Under the pieces are notes generated by a model, which was not told the DNA's origin, did no database searches, and saw only the letters and a list, made by a program, of their open reading frames with translations. Of a DNA stretch of 64,000 nucleotides, positions 7,659 through 15,986 are shown one piece after another. This stretch comes from Oscillatoria nigro-viridis PCC 7112. Its GTDB lineage: Bacteria; Cyanobacteriota; Cyanobacteriia; Cyanobacteriales; Microcoleaceae. A program made the position numbers and the translations under genes. Numbering within the stretch: position 1 is the first letter of the stretch; each line of letters starts with the position of its first letter. The stretch covers positions 3,796,501 to 3,860,500 of the forward strand of contig NC_019729.1 in assembly GCF_000317475.1 (NCBI RefSeq). The letters are read 5' to 3'.

Positions 7659-10580
7659 ATGGCAAATCGCATTTGGAAATTCTTAAATACCGATCTCAAA
7701 GAACTGTGTTCCGCCGAAGCAGCGGAGGGAATCGGAGAAGCTGGGAAAACAGCCGCCGAATTGGCAAAAATGTTCAAAGAACAAGGGCTGGACAATAGCA
7801 ATTTGCTGCTAGAGGTTTTGAACTCTCCCTTAGCTCAAGTTGTCGGAACTGGATTGCCATTTGTCGGGATGGCGGCGAAACTGGTGGCGTTTTTTATGGA
7901 AAAAACTCAACAGCAGCCGACTTTAGCTGAGTGCATTTTCCTCGTCAGTCAGGCGGCTTATCTGGAAAGTTTTAAGGATGTTCTTGGACAAGACGCAAGT
8001 TTGTTAAATCGCATCGGGCAAACTCCGGTTTCCGATGGAGTTAAGCAGTTGCTTAAAAAATTGGCGGATTTGGAATTTAACGATAAAGCAGCCAAAGAAA
8101 CTGTTATTTGCTTCCGCGATTCGAGGTTAGCCACGGAATTTAACCTAGTGCTATCAGAACGGCTGCAACAAGCCGGACTCAATGCCGATGAAGCTCAAAT
8201 TTTGACTAAGAGAGTTGCTGCTAATACTCACCGCTATTTGATCCAAGCTTGGGCAGTTTCCGGCGAAGCAATTAAACATCTCGGACAGCCTTCTATCAGC
8301 GAATGGCGGGAGGAACAGGAGAAATATCACAGCATTGACAAATACCTGCAAGAACAGATTGCCTCTCTACCGCTAAAACCCGTATTTACTACAGAAAATT
8401 TCTCATTCAAGGATATCTACGTGCCTCTGAAGGCAAGGCCAATTGATAAAAATGGCGCGGTTAATAAGCGTGCAACAGCATTTGATTTAGAAAGTTGGGC
8501 AAAGCAATTGCTTGCAGATGAAAACAAACAAAATCTGGTGATGTTCGTCGAAGCTGGGCCCGGACGTGGTAAAAGCGTTTTTTGTCGGATGTTTGCTGAG
8601 TGGGTGCGGCAAGATTTGCATCCAGTTTGGACGCCCGTGTTAATTCGACTGCGAGATATTCCTAAATTGCAAAAGAATTTTCGAGAAACGCTAAAAGATG
8701 CAGTTACTGCTGGTTTTGCTAGCGATGACTGCTGGTTGACAGATAGAAACACGCGATATTTGTTTTTCTTGGATGGCTTTGACGAGTTGCTGATGGAGGG
8801 GAGAAGCAGCGGCGGTTTAGAGCAATTTCTCAAGCAAGTAGGACAATTTCAGCAGCATTGTCAGCAGAATTCGGACATGGGACACCGGGTTTTGATTACT
8901 GGCAGAACTATAGCTTTGCAAGGAATTGAAAGGCAAATGCCTGATAACTTGGAGCGAGTCGAAATTCAGGTGATGGATGACGGGCTACAGCAACAGTGGT
9001 TGAGCAAGTGGGAAGCCCAATTTGGGGCGGAAAAAACCTCAGCTTTTCAGCAGTTTTTGCAAGATAAATGCTGTCCACAGAATGTAAAATCAGAACTCTC
9101 GCGAGAGCCGCTCTTGCTTTATCTGTTAGCGGCGATGCACCGGGACAAAATCTTGAAAATTGAGGATTTTCAAGGAACTAACAGCATTCAAGCAAAAATT
9201 TTGATTTACAACAAAACTGTGAATTGGGTACTCACTGAACAGCGGTCTAAATTGCTCAATCGCAATTTGACCGAACTGGAAACAGAAGATTTACGGCGCA
9301 TCCTGACAGAAGCAGGGTTATGCGTGGTGCAGTCGGGAGGGGAATGCGCTCCTGTAGCGATGATTGAGAAGCGATTGAGAGAAGACAACTCGGTTAAAGC
9401 ATTACTTGAAGAAGCACAAAAACGGATTGGCGATAATCCTCTGAGAAATGCTTTGGCGGTTTTTTATCTTCAGCAAGGCAGTAAAGAAGGTTCTGTGGAG
9501 TTTGTACACAAGAGTTTTGGTGAATTTTTGTGTGCGGAACGGTTGAAAGAAAGTTTGCAAGAGTGGACGGAACCGGGAAAGAAAGGTAAAGGATTTAATA
9601 CTAAAGACTCTGATATGGACTGGGAGATTTATGATTTGTTGGGTTATGGGGGGCTGACGCGAGAAATTGTGGAATATTTGATGGGGTTGTTAACAACTCC
9701 GGCTGGTCCAGACGAGGAAAATCAGTTTCGCCCTGTGGAGTTATTCCAGCGTTTGGAATATTTTTATCAGCGGTGGTGCGAGGGGGAATTTATTGATATG
9801 CTGCCGGAAAGTTTGCCTCAGAAGAAGATGCGCCTACTGCGAGATCAATTGAAAACCCAAGAATTGGGACAGCGACAAGTCGATGTTTATGCTGGTTTGA
9901 ATGTGATGATTTTGCTGTTGGAGTTGCACCGTTACGGTCAGGAGAGAGATGAATTGAAAGACAAAATGGTGTTTTATCCTTGCGGGGAACCTAATGCTGA
10001 AGGTAAACTTGACGATGCAAGTCGGTTGTTGCGCCTCATCGGTTATAGCTGTTGTATTGGGTATTTTGGCTTTCTCGAAACAGTTGGGAGATTCTTCAGC
10101 GGCGGATACCTCAGCGGTGCAGACCTCAGCGGCGCAGACCTCACCGACGCAGACCTCCGCCGCGCAAACCTCAGCGGCGCAAACCTCAGCGGCGCATACC
10201 TTATTCGCACAAACCTCAGCGGCGCAAACCTCAGCTACGCATACCTCAGCCGCGCATACCTCAGCGGCGCAGACCTCCGTCGCGCAAACCTCAGCTACGC
10301 AGACCTCAGCGACACAAAAACCCTCAGCGGCGCAGACCTCAGCGGTGCAGACCTCCGTCGCGCAAACCTCAGCTACGCATACCTCAGCGGCGCAGACCTC
10401 AGCGGCGCAAACCTCAGCGGCGCAAACCTAAGCAGCGTATACCTCGGCTACGCATACCTCAGCGATCGCACTTTTGGCGATGTCAAATGGGATGAAAATA
10501 CAAAGTGGGAGGATGTTGTAGATTTGGATACAGCCGTTGATGTTCCAGAAGCGTTAAGGCGACAGCTAGGAATGGAGTAG
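7659..10580 (+). CDS. NACHT-domain NTPase with C-terminal pentapeptide repeats
   Basis: 973 residues. The first ~290 residues are mostly helical without a recognised enzyme motif. A NACHT-type STAND NTPase follows: Walker A EAGPGRGKSVF (about 298-308), Walker B YLFFLDGFDE (about 367-376), ITGRT (sensor-like) and EPLLLYLLAAMH in the winged-helix region. Near 610, VHKSFGEFLCAERL is the NACHT C-terminal signature. The tail (about 815-930) is pentapeptide repeats of the A(D/N)LSG type, predicted to form a right-handed quadrilateral beta-helix. STAND NTPases of this plan are multicellularity-linked regulators or antiphage sensors (Avs/bNACHT class); here the repeats would be the sensing part (inference). 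It stands alone, divergent from rplU. The pentapeptide DNA is strikingly homogeneous. Confidence 0.85.
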   Translation: MANRIWKFLNTDLKELCSAEAAEGIGEAGKTAAELAKMFKEQGLDNSNLLLEVLNSPLAQVVGTGLPFVGMAAKLVAFFMEKTQQQPTLAECIFLVSQAAYLESFKDVLGQDASLLNRIGQTPVSDGVKQLLKKLADLEFNDKAAKETVICFRDSRLATEFNLVLSERLQQAGLNADEAQILTKRVAANTHRYLIQAWAVSGEAIKHLGQPSISEWREEQEKYHSIDKYLQEQIASLPLKPVFTTENFSFKDIYVPLKARPIDKNGAVNKRATAFDLESWAKQLLADENKQNLVMFVEAGPGRGKSVFCRMFAEWVRQDLHPVWTPVLIRLRDIPKLQKNFRETLKDAVTAGFASDDCWLTDRNTRYLFFLDGFDELLMEGRSSGGLEQFLKQVGQFQQHCQQNSDMGHRVLITGRTIALQGIERQMPDNLERVEIQVMDDGLQQQWLSKWEAQFGAEKTSAFQQFLQDKCCPQNVKSELSREPLLLYLLAAMHRDKILKIEDFQGTNSIQAKILIYNKTVNWVLTEQRSKLLNRNLTELETEDLRRILTEAGLCVVQSGGECAPVAMIEKRLREDNSVKALLEEAQKRIGDNPLRNALAVFYLQQGSKEGSVEFVHKSFGEFLCAERLKESLQEWTEPGKKGKGFNTKDSDMDWEIYDLLGYGGLTREIVEYLMGLLTTPAGPDEENQFRPVELFQRLEYFYQRWCEGEFIDMLPESLPQKKMRLLRDQLKTQELGQRQVDVYAGLNVMILLLELHRYGQERDELKDKMVFYPCGEPNAEGKLDDASRLLRLIGYSCCIGYFGFLETVGRFFSGGYLSGADLSGADLTDADLRRANLSGANLSGAYLIRTNLSGANLSYAYLSRAYLSGADLRRANLSYADLSDTKTLSGADLSGADLRRANLSYAYLSGADLSGANLSGANLSSVYLGYAYLSDRTFGDVKWDENTKWEDVVDLDTAVDVPEALRRQLGME

Positions 10581-10614
10581 AAACCTTTTTCCAGGCTTGG
10601 CGTATCATTTTTAT

Positions 10615-10679
10615 GAACAGGCTTTCCGGCCTGTTCCACAAAGAGTGAATTTTCTTGTGGGGTGGGCCCGATAGTCCGC
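10615..10679. repeat. Dispersed repeat family B, single copy
   Basis: GAACAGGC/GCCTGTTC palindrome followed by CACAAAGAGTGAATTTTCTTGTGGGGTGGGCC, the same layout as the 67-bp units at 15602-15940. It abuts the GST remnant and may mark the break that removed the front of that gene. Confidence 0.7.
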
Positions 10680-10681
10680 GC

Positions 10682-10846
10682 ACTTGGCTAGAGTTTGAGC
10701 ATCCCACGATCGCAGATGCGGCAATCTATCCCTATATCGCTCTAGCGAGAGATGGCAAGATTGAACTCGATGCTTATCCCAATGTTTTAAATTGGATCGA
10801 TCGGGTGAAGCAACTCTCTGGTTATATTCCCATGTTGGGAATCTAG
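10682..10846 (+). pseudogene. Glutathione S-transferase C-terminal remnant
   Basis: Only the last ~54 codons of a GST are left: TWLEFEHPTIADAAIYPYI..., then LDAYPNVLNWIDRVKQLSGYIPMLGI and stop. The HPTIADxAxYPY and YPNVxxWxxR motifs belong to the C-terminal helical domain of glutathione S-transferases. The N-terminal thioredoxin-fold domain that binds glutathione is absent; a family B repeat sits exactly where the gene breaks. It probably once lay directly upstream of the PNPOx-like gene that follows. Confidence 0.75.
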
Positions 10847-10895
10847 GCATTTTGAAGATCGCCGAGTTAAATAAGTAGACAAGGAGTTAGATTTT

Positions 10896-11525
10896 ATGCC
10901 TCGTCAATTTGGTAAGATCGCTTTTACTCCCGCAGTCAAAGCCATGCAAGAAAAAATGGGTTCCCGCGAGAACTACGAACGCTTTGTGGCTAAAGGTGCA
11001 GATAATAATTCCATCAATCCCGATCTAGAGCAATTTATTTCCAGTATGGAAGGATTTTATCTAGGCACTGTGAGTTCTAATGGCTATCCCTACATTCAGT
11101 TTCGCGGCGGGAAAGCAGGATTTTTAAAGATTCTCGATCCGAGAACTTTGGGATTTGCGGATTTTCGTGGCAATGTGCAATATATCTCTGTGGGAAATCT
11201 TGCTGAAAATGATAAAGCATTTTTGTTCCTAATGGATTACCGTCATCGCCGGCGCCTCAAGATTCTCGGTCGCGCCCGCGTTGTGGAAGACGATCCAGTA
11301 ATACTTGCCCGAGTTCGGGATACAGACTATGATGCAACTGTGGAAAGAGCGATCGTATTTGAAATTGAAGGCTGGGATTGGAACTGTCCGCAGCATATTC
11401 CGATTCGCTATTCTGAAACGGAAGTAGAAGCAATGCAGACCAGAATTAGAGAGTTGGAGAAACTTTTAGCAGCTAAAAACCCTAATAACGTAAATACTCC
11501 CGATCCACAGGCGCCCATCAATTAA
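10896..11525 (+). CDS. Pyridoxamine 5'-phosphate oxidase-like flavin-binding protein
   Basis: 209 residues. The core (FYLGTVSSNGYPYIQFRGGKAGFLKILDP..., GNLAENDKAFLFLMDYRHRRRLKILGRARVV) matches the split-barrel PNPOx-like fold that binds FMN. A family-specific C-terminus (WDWNCPQHIPIRYSE) and a short coiled-coil tail follow. Such proteins are usually annotated as PNPOx-family oxidoreductases of unknown substrate, not as the vitamin B6 enzyme. A GST remnant sits upstream. An AAGGAG ribosome site precedes the ATG. Confidence 0.85.
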   Translation: MPRQFGKIAFTPAVKAMQEKMGSRENYERFVAKGADNNSINPDLEQFISSMEGFYLGTVSSNGYPYIQFRGGKAGFLKILDPRTLGFADFRGNVQYISVGNLAENDKAFLFLMDYRHRRRLKILGRARVVEDDPVILARVRDTDYDATVERAIVFEIEGWDWNCPQHIPIRYSETEVEAMQTRIRELEKLLAAKNPNNVNTPDPQAPIN

Positions 11526-11659
11526 CAAGCAAGAACAGCATTGAATAAGTAGCCGATACTGATGCTCTCCCAAAGTGCGATCGACCCTGTGGTTTACCGT
11601 GTGGTTTGCAGTCAGGACGAAGATTCCTCATCAATAAGGAGTAAAGTCCTGACTGCCAA

Positions 11660-11693
11660 CGATCGCCCTTAATTATCTTCAAAAGGGCGATCG
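11660..11693. terminator. Hairpin between convergent genes
   Basis: CGATCGCCCTT ... AAAAGGGCGATCG forms an 11-12-bp stem built around HIP1-like sequence. A wider GCAGTCAGGAC/GTCCTGACTGC pair lies just upstream. It sits between the PNPOx gene and the small gene on the opposite strand, so a shared terminator is plausible. Confidence 0.5.
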
Positions 11694-11701
11694 AACGGGA
11701 T

Positions 11702-11917
11702 TCAAGCCGTCGCAGAACATTTGCGCGATCGCAACAATTCCAAAGCTTGCTGTTTCACCCTACCTTCCATCACCTCTTTTTGCAAATTAATAAAAGCCTC
11801 AAAATCTTCTAAACCGTACTTGGTCATCTGCAACTGCTGTCGCAACTGTTCTTCTGCCTCAACCGTTAAGTAACCGGTTGCCAAAGCTTTTCGGACAATT
11901 TTACTGATTAAAGTCAT
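11702..11917 (-). CDS. Small conserved cyanobacterial protein of unknown function
   Basis: 71 residues. It begins MTLISKIVRKALATGYLTVEAEEQLRQQL and continues KYGLEDFEAFINLQKEVMEGRVKQQ. I recognise this as a frequent short cyanobacterial hypothetical protein but know no function. It is predicted helical and soluble. An AGGGTGA ribosome site precedes the ATG. It is isolated, with AT-rich DNA upstream. Confidence 0.7.
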   Translation of the reverse strand: MTLISKIVRKALATGYLTVEAEEQLRQQLQMTKYGLEDFEAFINLQKEVMEGRVKQQALELLRSRKCSATA

Positions 11918-12011
11918 ACTAGATTCACCCTGAATACACCTACGTTAAAACACTGAAGTTTTGTCACCAGACTAACTCAGCTTTTAGTTTGTTTCATAAT
12001 TACCCTTAAAA

Positions 12012-12258
12012 TAGGTTAAATCTACCTTAAGGTCTATGTAAATAAAGTTATTTTTGATACATTGATGAAACTTTAGCAATTTTAAATCTACAGTGCGATT
12101 AAATCGATATATTTAGTTTTTGCCATACCATATTATTCTTCAATTACGTTAAATCTACCTTAAGGCATAATTTAAACATAGCGATTTGTGACATGGGCAA
12201 TTGTATCGAGATTAACTGTAGAGTCCAATTAAATTGGTATATTTAGTTTCTGTCTAAC
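12012..12258. repeat. Imperfect ~130-bp direct duplication in AT-rich DNA
   Basis: Two blocks recur in the same order: GTTAAATCTACCTTAAGG at about 12014 and 12147, and ATTAAAT-CGATATATTTAGTTT / ATTAAATTGGTATATTTAGTTT at about 12098 and 12229. The second copy runs into the end of the DUF3122 gene and supplies its TAA stop. Nothing else is seen in 11918-12242. Confidence 0.55.
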
Positions 12259-12743
12259 AACAGCCGCCATTCTCTCACAGCAAAAGGAGGAACCAGCAAT
12301 TCTGTTTCTTTTTGATTTTTAACGGGCAAATTCAACCGCAAAGGTCGATTACTTTCCACTTGTGTAATTATTGATTTAAAATCGTATTCTCCGACATTAA
12401 TTGGCAAATCAGACTCGTTCCAAATATCATTAGCCTTGCCAATTTCGTGCTTGCCCGCCGCAACTTTCAGGGGGACATGGTGCTGAATTTCTGTTCCGGG
12501 AAATCCTACTAATCTCAGATTTAAAGACTTTACTACTCCCGACTTGACTCGCTTGTACAAAACAACTTGCCATGCTTTGTCATCAGTATCGCGCAAGCTT
12601 TGTACGGAGCGAAACATTACTGTTTCGGCAGTTTCTGGATATTTGTGAATCGACGCGAAAGCGGGCGGGCTAACCGCTAAGATTAGATACAAGCACAAGC
12701 TAATAATAGTTAAAGTTCTACGCCAACAATAAGGTTTTTTCAT
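12243..12743 (-). CDS. Secreted DUF3122-family protein
   Basis: 166 residues. A basic N-terminus and a hydrophobic stretch (residues 10-30) end in AFAS, a signal peptide with a likely cut near 30. The mature part carries the DUF3122 pattern: FRSVQSLRDTDDKAWQVVLYKR, LNLRLVGFPGTEI, LPINVGEYDFKSII and a C-terminal VPPFAVREWRLLL. The family is largely cyanobacterial and uncharacterised; the location is periplasm or thylakoid lumen. It lies 231 bp downstream of petJ on the same strand, so they may or may not share a transcript. Confidence 0.8.
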   Translation of the reverse strand: MKKPYCWRRTLTIISLCLYLILAVSPPAFASIHKYPETAETVMFRSVQSLRDTDDKAWQVVLYKRVKSGVVKSLNLRLVGFPGTEIQHHVPLKVAAGKHEIGKANDIWNESDLPINVGEYDFKSIITQVESNRPLRLNLPVKNQKETELLVPPFAVREWRLLLDRN

Positions 12744-12974
12744 TTTGCAATACCTCCGACAATTTACATTTTTTTAGCAAAGCCAAGAAAAAATGACAGG
12801 TTTGTATTGAAATTATTAAGGGATGAACAATAAAAGACAAGAAGCAGGCAGGTTTTGTATAAAGATTATTCATCTATGACCCAATTACAGGCTAAACCTG
12901 CCCCTACATTATACCTCGGCTTAGTTTCCTGAAGTTAGGCGCTAAACCTAGCCTTACAATGTACATTGTCTGGT

Positions 12975-13346
12975 TTATTTCCAATCGGTTTCGGCTTGGG
13001 ATAGCACGTAAGCTGAAACATCGATAATTTGTTGTTCCGACAAACGATTTTTGTAAGCGGGCATAATACCTTTGCCGTTGGTTACTAAGTTGGAAATGTT
13101 GGCGATGGAATCCATGCCGTATTTTTTTAATGCTTTTTGTTTCAAGTTTTTGCCGCGCCTGATAATGTTGCTGCCGTTGATGTGACAGCCTGCACAGTTG
13201 GCGGTGAAGACTTCGGCTGCGGTTGCGGGATTTGTAGCTGTATCTGCGATCGCAATTTGGGAATTAGTGGCGATTTCTACAAATGCCAGTGTCAGGATCA
13301 ATAGAAAGGCGGTGAGATTTTTTTTTAAGTTTTTTAGCGAAATCAT
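12975..13346 (-). CDS. petJ: Cytochrome c6-like soluble c-type cytochrome
   Basis: 123 residues. A signal peptide (about 1-34, ending AIA-D) directs it to the thylakoid lumen or periplasm. The haem site CAGCH is at 51-55; NGSNIIRRGKNLKQKALKKYGM matches the c6 pattern after the haem, and Met95 in GIMPAYK is the axial ligand. Cytochrome c6 carries electrons from the cytochrome b6f complex to photosystem I or to oxidase, replacing plastocyanin. The IIRRGKN segment is more basic than textbook PetJ, so this may be a c6-like paralogue. Confidence 0.85.
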   Translation of the reverse strand: MISLKNLKKNLTAFLLILTLAFVEIATNSQIAIADTATNPATAAEVFTANCAGCHINGSNIIRRGKNLKQKALKKYGMDSIANISNLVTNGKGIMPAYKNRLSEQQIIDVSAYVLSQAETDWK

Positions 13347-13419
13347 CTATTTGCAATATAAAAAATAGTGCTGGATTTAATGATATCACTAAATACGCAT
13401 TTTGGGTTAACTCAGCAAT

Positions 13420-14907
13420 TTATTCTTCCCAATCGAAAGTGCGGGAAACTGCTTTTTTCCAAAAGCGATATTTTTGCTCGCGAAGTGCGATCTGCATTTT
13501 CGGTTCCCAAGTACAATCCACCGCCCAATTGTCCCGCAATTCGGCTAGCTGACTCCAAAAACCTACCGCCAAACCTGCCGCATAAGCGGCACCGAGTGCA
13601 GTAGTTTCTGCTACCACAGGCCGCACCACAGGCACTCCCAAAACATCGCTCTGAAACTGCATCAGCGTGTGATTTCCCACCATACCTCCGTCTACTTTTA
13701 AAGACAAAAGCTGCACCGCAGAATCCTGATTCATCGCATCCAATACTTCTCGCGTTTGCCACGCTGTCGCTTCCAATACTGCGCGGGCAATGTGTGCCTT
13801 AGTCGCGTAGCGAGTTAAACCTGCAATTACTCCCCTGGCGCTGTCTTTCCAATAGGGCGCGTAGAGTCCAGAAAAGGCCGGGACAACGTAAACTCCGCCG
13901 CTATCTTCGACTGTATTTGCTAATGTTTCTACTTCTGCAGATGTTTTGATTATGCCCAAATTGTCGCGCAGCCACTGCACTAAAGCTCCGGCGATCGCAA
14001 TACTGCCTTCCAAAGCATACACAGCGGGCGATTCCCCCATCTTGTAGGCGACTGTTGTCAGCAATCCTTGCTTTGAAGGGACGATCGTCTCACCGGTATT
14101 CAGCAGCATAAAACAGCCCGTACCGTAAGTATTTTTCGCCTCCCCCGGACTGAAACAAGTTTGCCCGACGAGGGCGGCTTGCTGATCGCCCAAAGCAGCA
14201 GCAATTGGAACACCTGCAAGCAATCCTTTTGCAGTTCCAAAAACTTGACTCGAAGGGCGAATTTCTGGCAGCATCCGGCGGGGAATTGCCATTATTTCCA
14301 AAGTTTCGGCATCCCAATCGAGGGTTTGCAAATCCATCAGCATCGTGCGGCTGGCGTTGGTAACATCGGTAATGTGCGCGCCGCCAGTCAGGTGCCAAAT
14401 CAGAAAAGTATCGACATTGCCAAAAATCGCATCCCCTCGATCGGCAGCTTCTCGCAATCCTGAAATATTGTCCAGCATCCACTTAATTTTCGGCCCGCTG
14501 AAATAAGTTGCCAGCGGCAAACCGCATCGTTCTTGAAATCGATCTTTGCCCTCAACTTCAGCTAATTTTTCGCAGATTTTGTGAGTGCGGGTATCTTGCC
14601 AAACAATCGCATTGCCGTAAGGTTTGCCAGTGTTTCTGTCCCAAACAATTGCAGTTTCGCGCTGGTTGGTAATACCGAGGGCAGCAATATCTTTGGGGTC
14701 GATATTGCCGATTTCGAGGGTATTTTTAATCACGCTTTGGGTGCGCTGCCAAATTTCATCGGGATTGTGTTCCACCCATCCCGGTTGCGGATAGATTTGC
14801 TGGTGTTCTTGTTGGTTGCTGCAAATTATCTGTCCCCGGCGATCGAATACGATAAATCTGGTGCTGGTGGTTCCTTGGTCGATCGCTGCTACGTATTTTT
14901 TGGCCAA
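13420..14907 (-). CDS. glpK: Glycerol kinase
   Basis: 495 residues, full family length. The N-terminal FGGY signature [19 protein letters not shown], the substrate segment [12 protein letters not shown], and the C-terminal TATP-binding region ([67 protein letters not shown]) identify it. It phosphorylates glycerol to sn-glycerol 3-phosphate in the cytosol. It is a single gene, divergent from the DUF99 gene 100 bp away. The C-terminal acidic end is normal. Confidence 0.96.
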   Translation of the reverse strand: MAKKYVAAIDQGTTSTRFIVFDRRGQIICSNQQEHQQIYPQPGWVEHNPDEIWQRTQSVIKNTLEIGNIDPKDIAALGITNQRETAIVWDRNTGKPYGNAIVWQDTRTHKICEKLAEVEGKDRFQERCGLPLATYFSGPKIKWMLDNISGLREAADRGDAIFGNVDTFLIWHLTGGAHITDVTNASRTMLMDLQTLDWDAETLEIMAIPRRMLPEIRPSSQVFGTAKGLLAGVPIAAALGDQQAALVGQTCFSPGEAKNTYGTGCFMLLNTGETIVPSKQGLLTTVAYKMGESPAVYALEGSIAIAGALVQWLRDNLGIIKTSAEVETLANTVEDSGGVYVVPAFSGLYAPYWKDSARGVIAGLTRYATKAHIARAVLEATAWQTREVLDAMNQDSAVQLLSLKVDGGMVGNHTLMQFQSDVLGVPVVRPVVAETTALGAAYAAGLAVGFWSQLAELRDNWAVDCTWEPKMQIALREQKYRFWKKAVSRTFDWEE

Positions 14908-15007
14908 TTGTCTAAAATATTTTTAGTAATGAGGTCTTTAACGTATATCATACTATATCTAGAAGTCAAATTTATCTCAAAAACTTTAGTTTAGGGAACT
15001 CCAAAAT

Positions 15008-15592
15008 TTGAAACTGGCAGATTTGCTCAGACTCGATCGCACAATTAAGGTTATTGGCTTTGACGACGCTCCTTTTTGTCGTACAAACGGCAGTCTGGTG
15101 TCGATCGCGGGCATAGTCTGCGGGGGAACTCGATTTGAAGGAATGGTGTGGGGACAAGTCCTCCGAGACGGATTAGATGCCACGGATGCTATTTCTGGGC
15201 TGCTCCTCGGAGGCAAATTTCTGCCGCAATTGCATCTCGTTTTGCTAGACGGAATTGCTTTCGGTGGCTTCAATATTGTTGACCTTCCCGAGTTAGCATC
15301 GCGGCTGCAAATTCCTTGCGTTGCTGTCATGCGCCGCCCACCAGATTTAGCTGCTGTTGAAAAAGCCCTCGGCCATTTACCCGACTCGGAATACCGTTTA
15401 GAATTATTGCGCCGCGCCGGGAAAATTCACGCTTTTGAACCTTTCTTTTTTCAAGTTTGCGGCGAAAAACCAGAAGTAATTGCGCTGGTGCTTCAGCGTT
15501 TGACAGATACTGGTAAAGTTCCTGAAGCTTTGCGTTTGGCTCATTTGATTGGTGCGGCTGTAATTACTGGAGTTAGCGGGAGTTCTGCTTGA
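15008..15592 (+). CDS. DUF99 family protein (endonuclease V-like fold)
   Basis: 194 residues. The pattern IGFDDAPF at the N-terminus, VSIAGIVCGGTRFEGMVWGQV, the LDGIAFGGFNIVDL block and CVAVMRRPPD match DUF99, a family structurally related to endonuclease V and found in archaea and some bacteria. Activity is not settled. No ATG is available after the upstream in-frame TAG; the TTG at 15008, preceded by AGGGAA, is the likely start. It is divergent from glpK. Confidence 0.8.
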   Translation: MKLADLLRLDRTIKVIGFDDAPFCRTNGSLVSIAGIVCGGTRFEGMVWGQVLRDGLDATDAISGLLLGGKFLPQLHLVLLDGIAFGGFNIVDLPELASRLQIPCVAVMRRPPDLAAVEKALGHLPDSEYRLELLRRAGKIHAFEPFFFQVCGEKPEVIALVLQRLTDTGKVPEALRLAHLIGAAVITGVSGSSA

Positions 15593-15601
15593 ATTATTAT
15601 T

Positions 15602-15940
15602 AAGAACGGGCCAAAGGCTCGTTCCACAAAGAGTAAATTTTATTGTGGGGTGGGCCGGATATCCTGTTAATAACGGGCAAGATGCCCGTTCCACAAATAG
15701 TAAATTTGCTTGTGGGGTGGGCCGGATATCCTGTTAATAACGGGCAAGATGCCCGTTCCACAAAGAGTAAATTTTATTGTGGGGTGGGCCGGATATCCTG
15801 TTAATAACGGGCAAGATGCCCGTTCCACAAAGAGTAAATTTTATTGTGGGGTGGGCCGGATATCTTGTTAAGAACGGGCAAGATGCCCGTTCCACAAATA
15901 GGAAATTTTCTTGTGGGGTGGGCATCCTGCCCGCCCATGA
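15602..15940. repeat. Five-unit tandem array of a 67-bp palindromic repeat (family B)
   Basis: The anchor GTGGGGTGGG recurs at 15645, 15712, 15779, 15846 and 15913, exactly 67 bp apart. Each unit contains the palindrome AACGGGCAAGATGCCCGTT followed by CCACAAAGAGTAAATTT. The first unit is diverged. Related single copies lie at 10615-10679 and 17275-17335. There are no unique spacers, so it is not a CRISPR array. Confidence 0.9.
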
Positions 15941-15986
15941 AAGACTTATTGACAATGGTGCAATATCTCAGTTTGTACTCTCTTAC

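Noticed and set aside
9994..10495. Two further long open frames on the plus strand over the pentapeptide region, rich in TSAAQ or QRRRP repeats
   Set aside because: They are frame shadows of the 15-bp period of the NACHT gene; composition is periodic and there is no ribosome site.
15602..15940. Regular array that could be taken for CRISPR
   Set aside because: Units are fully repeated over 67 bp with no unique spacers, and no cas gene is present.
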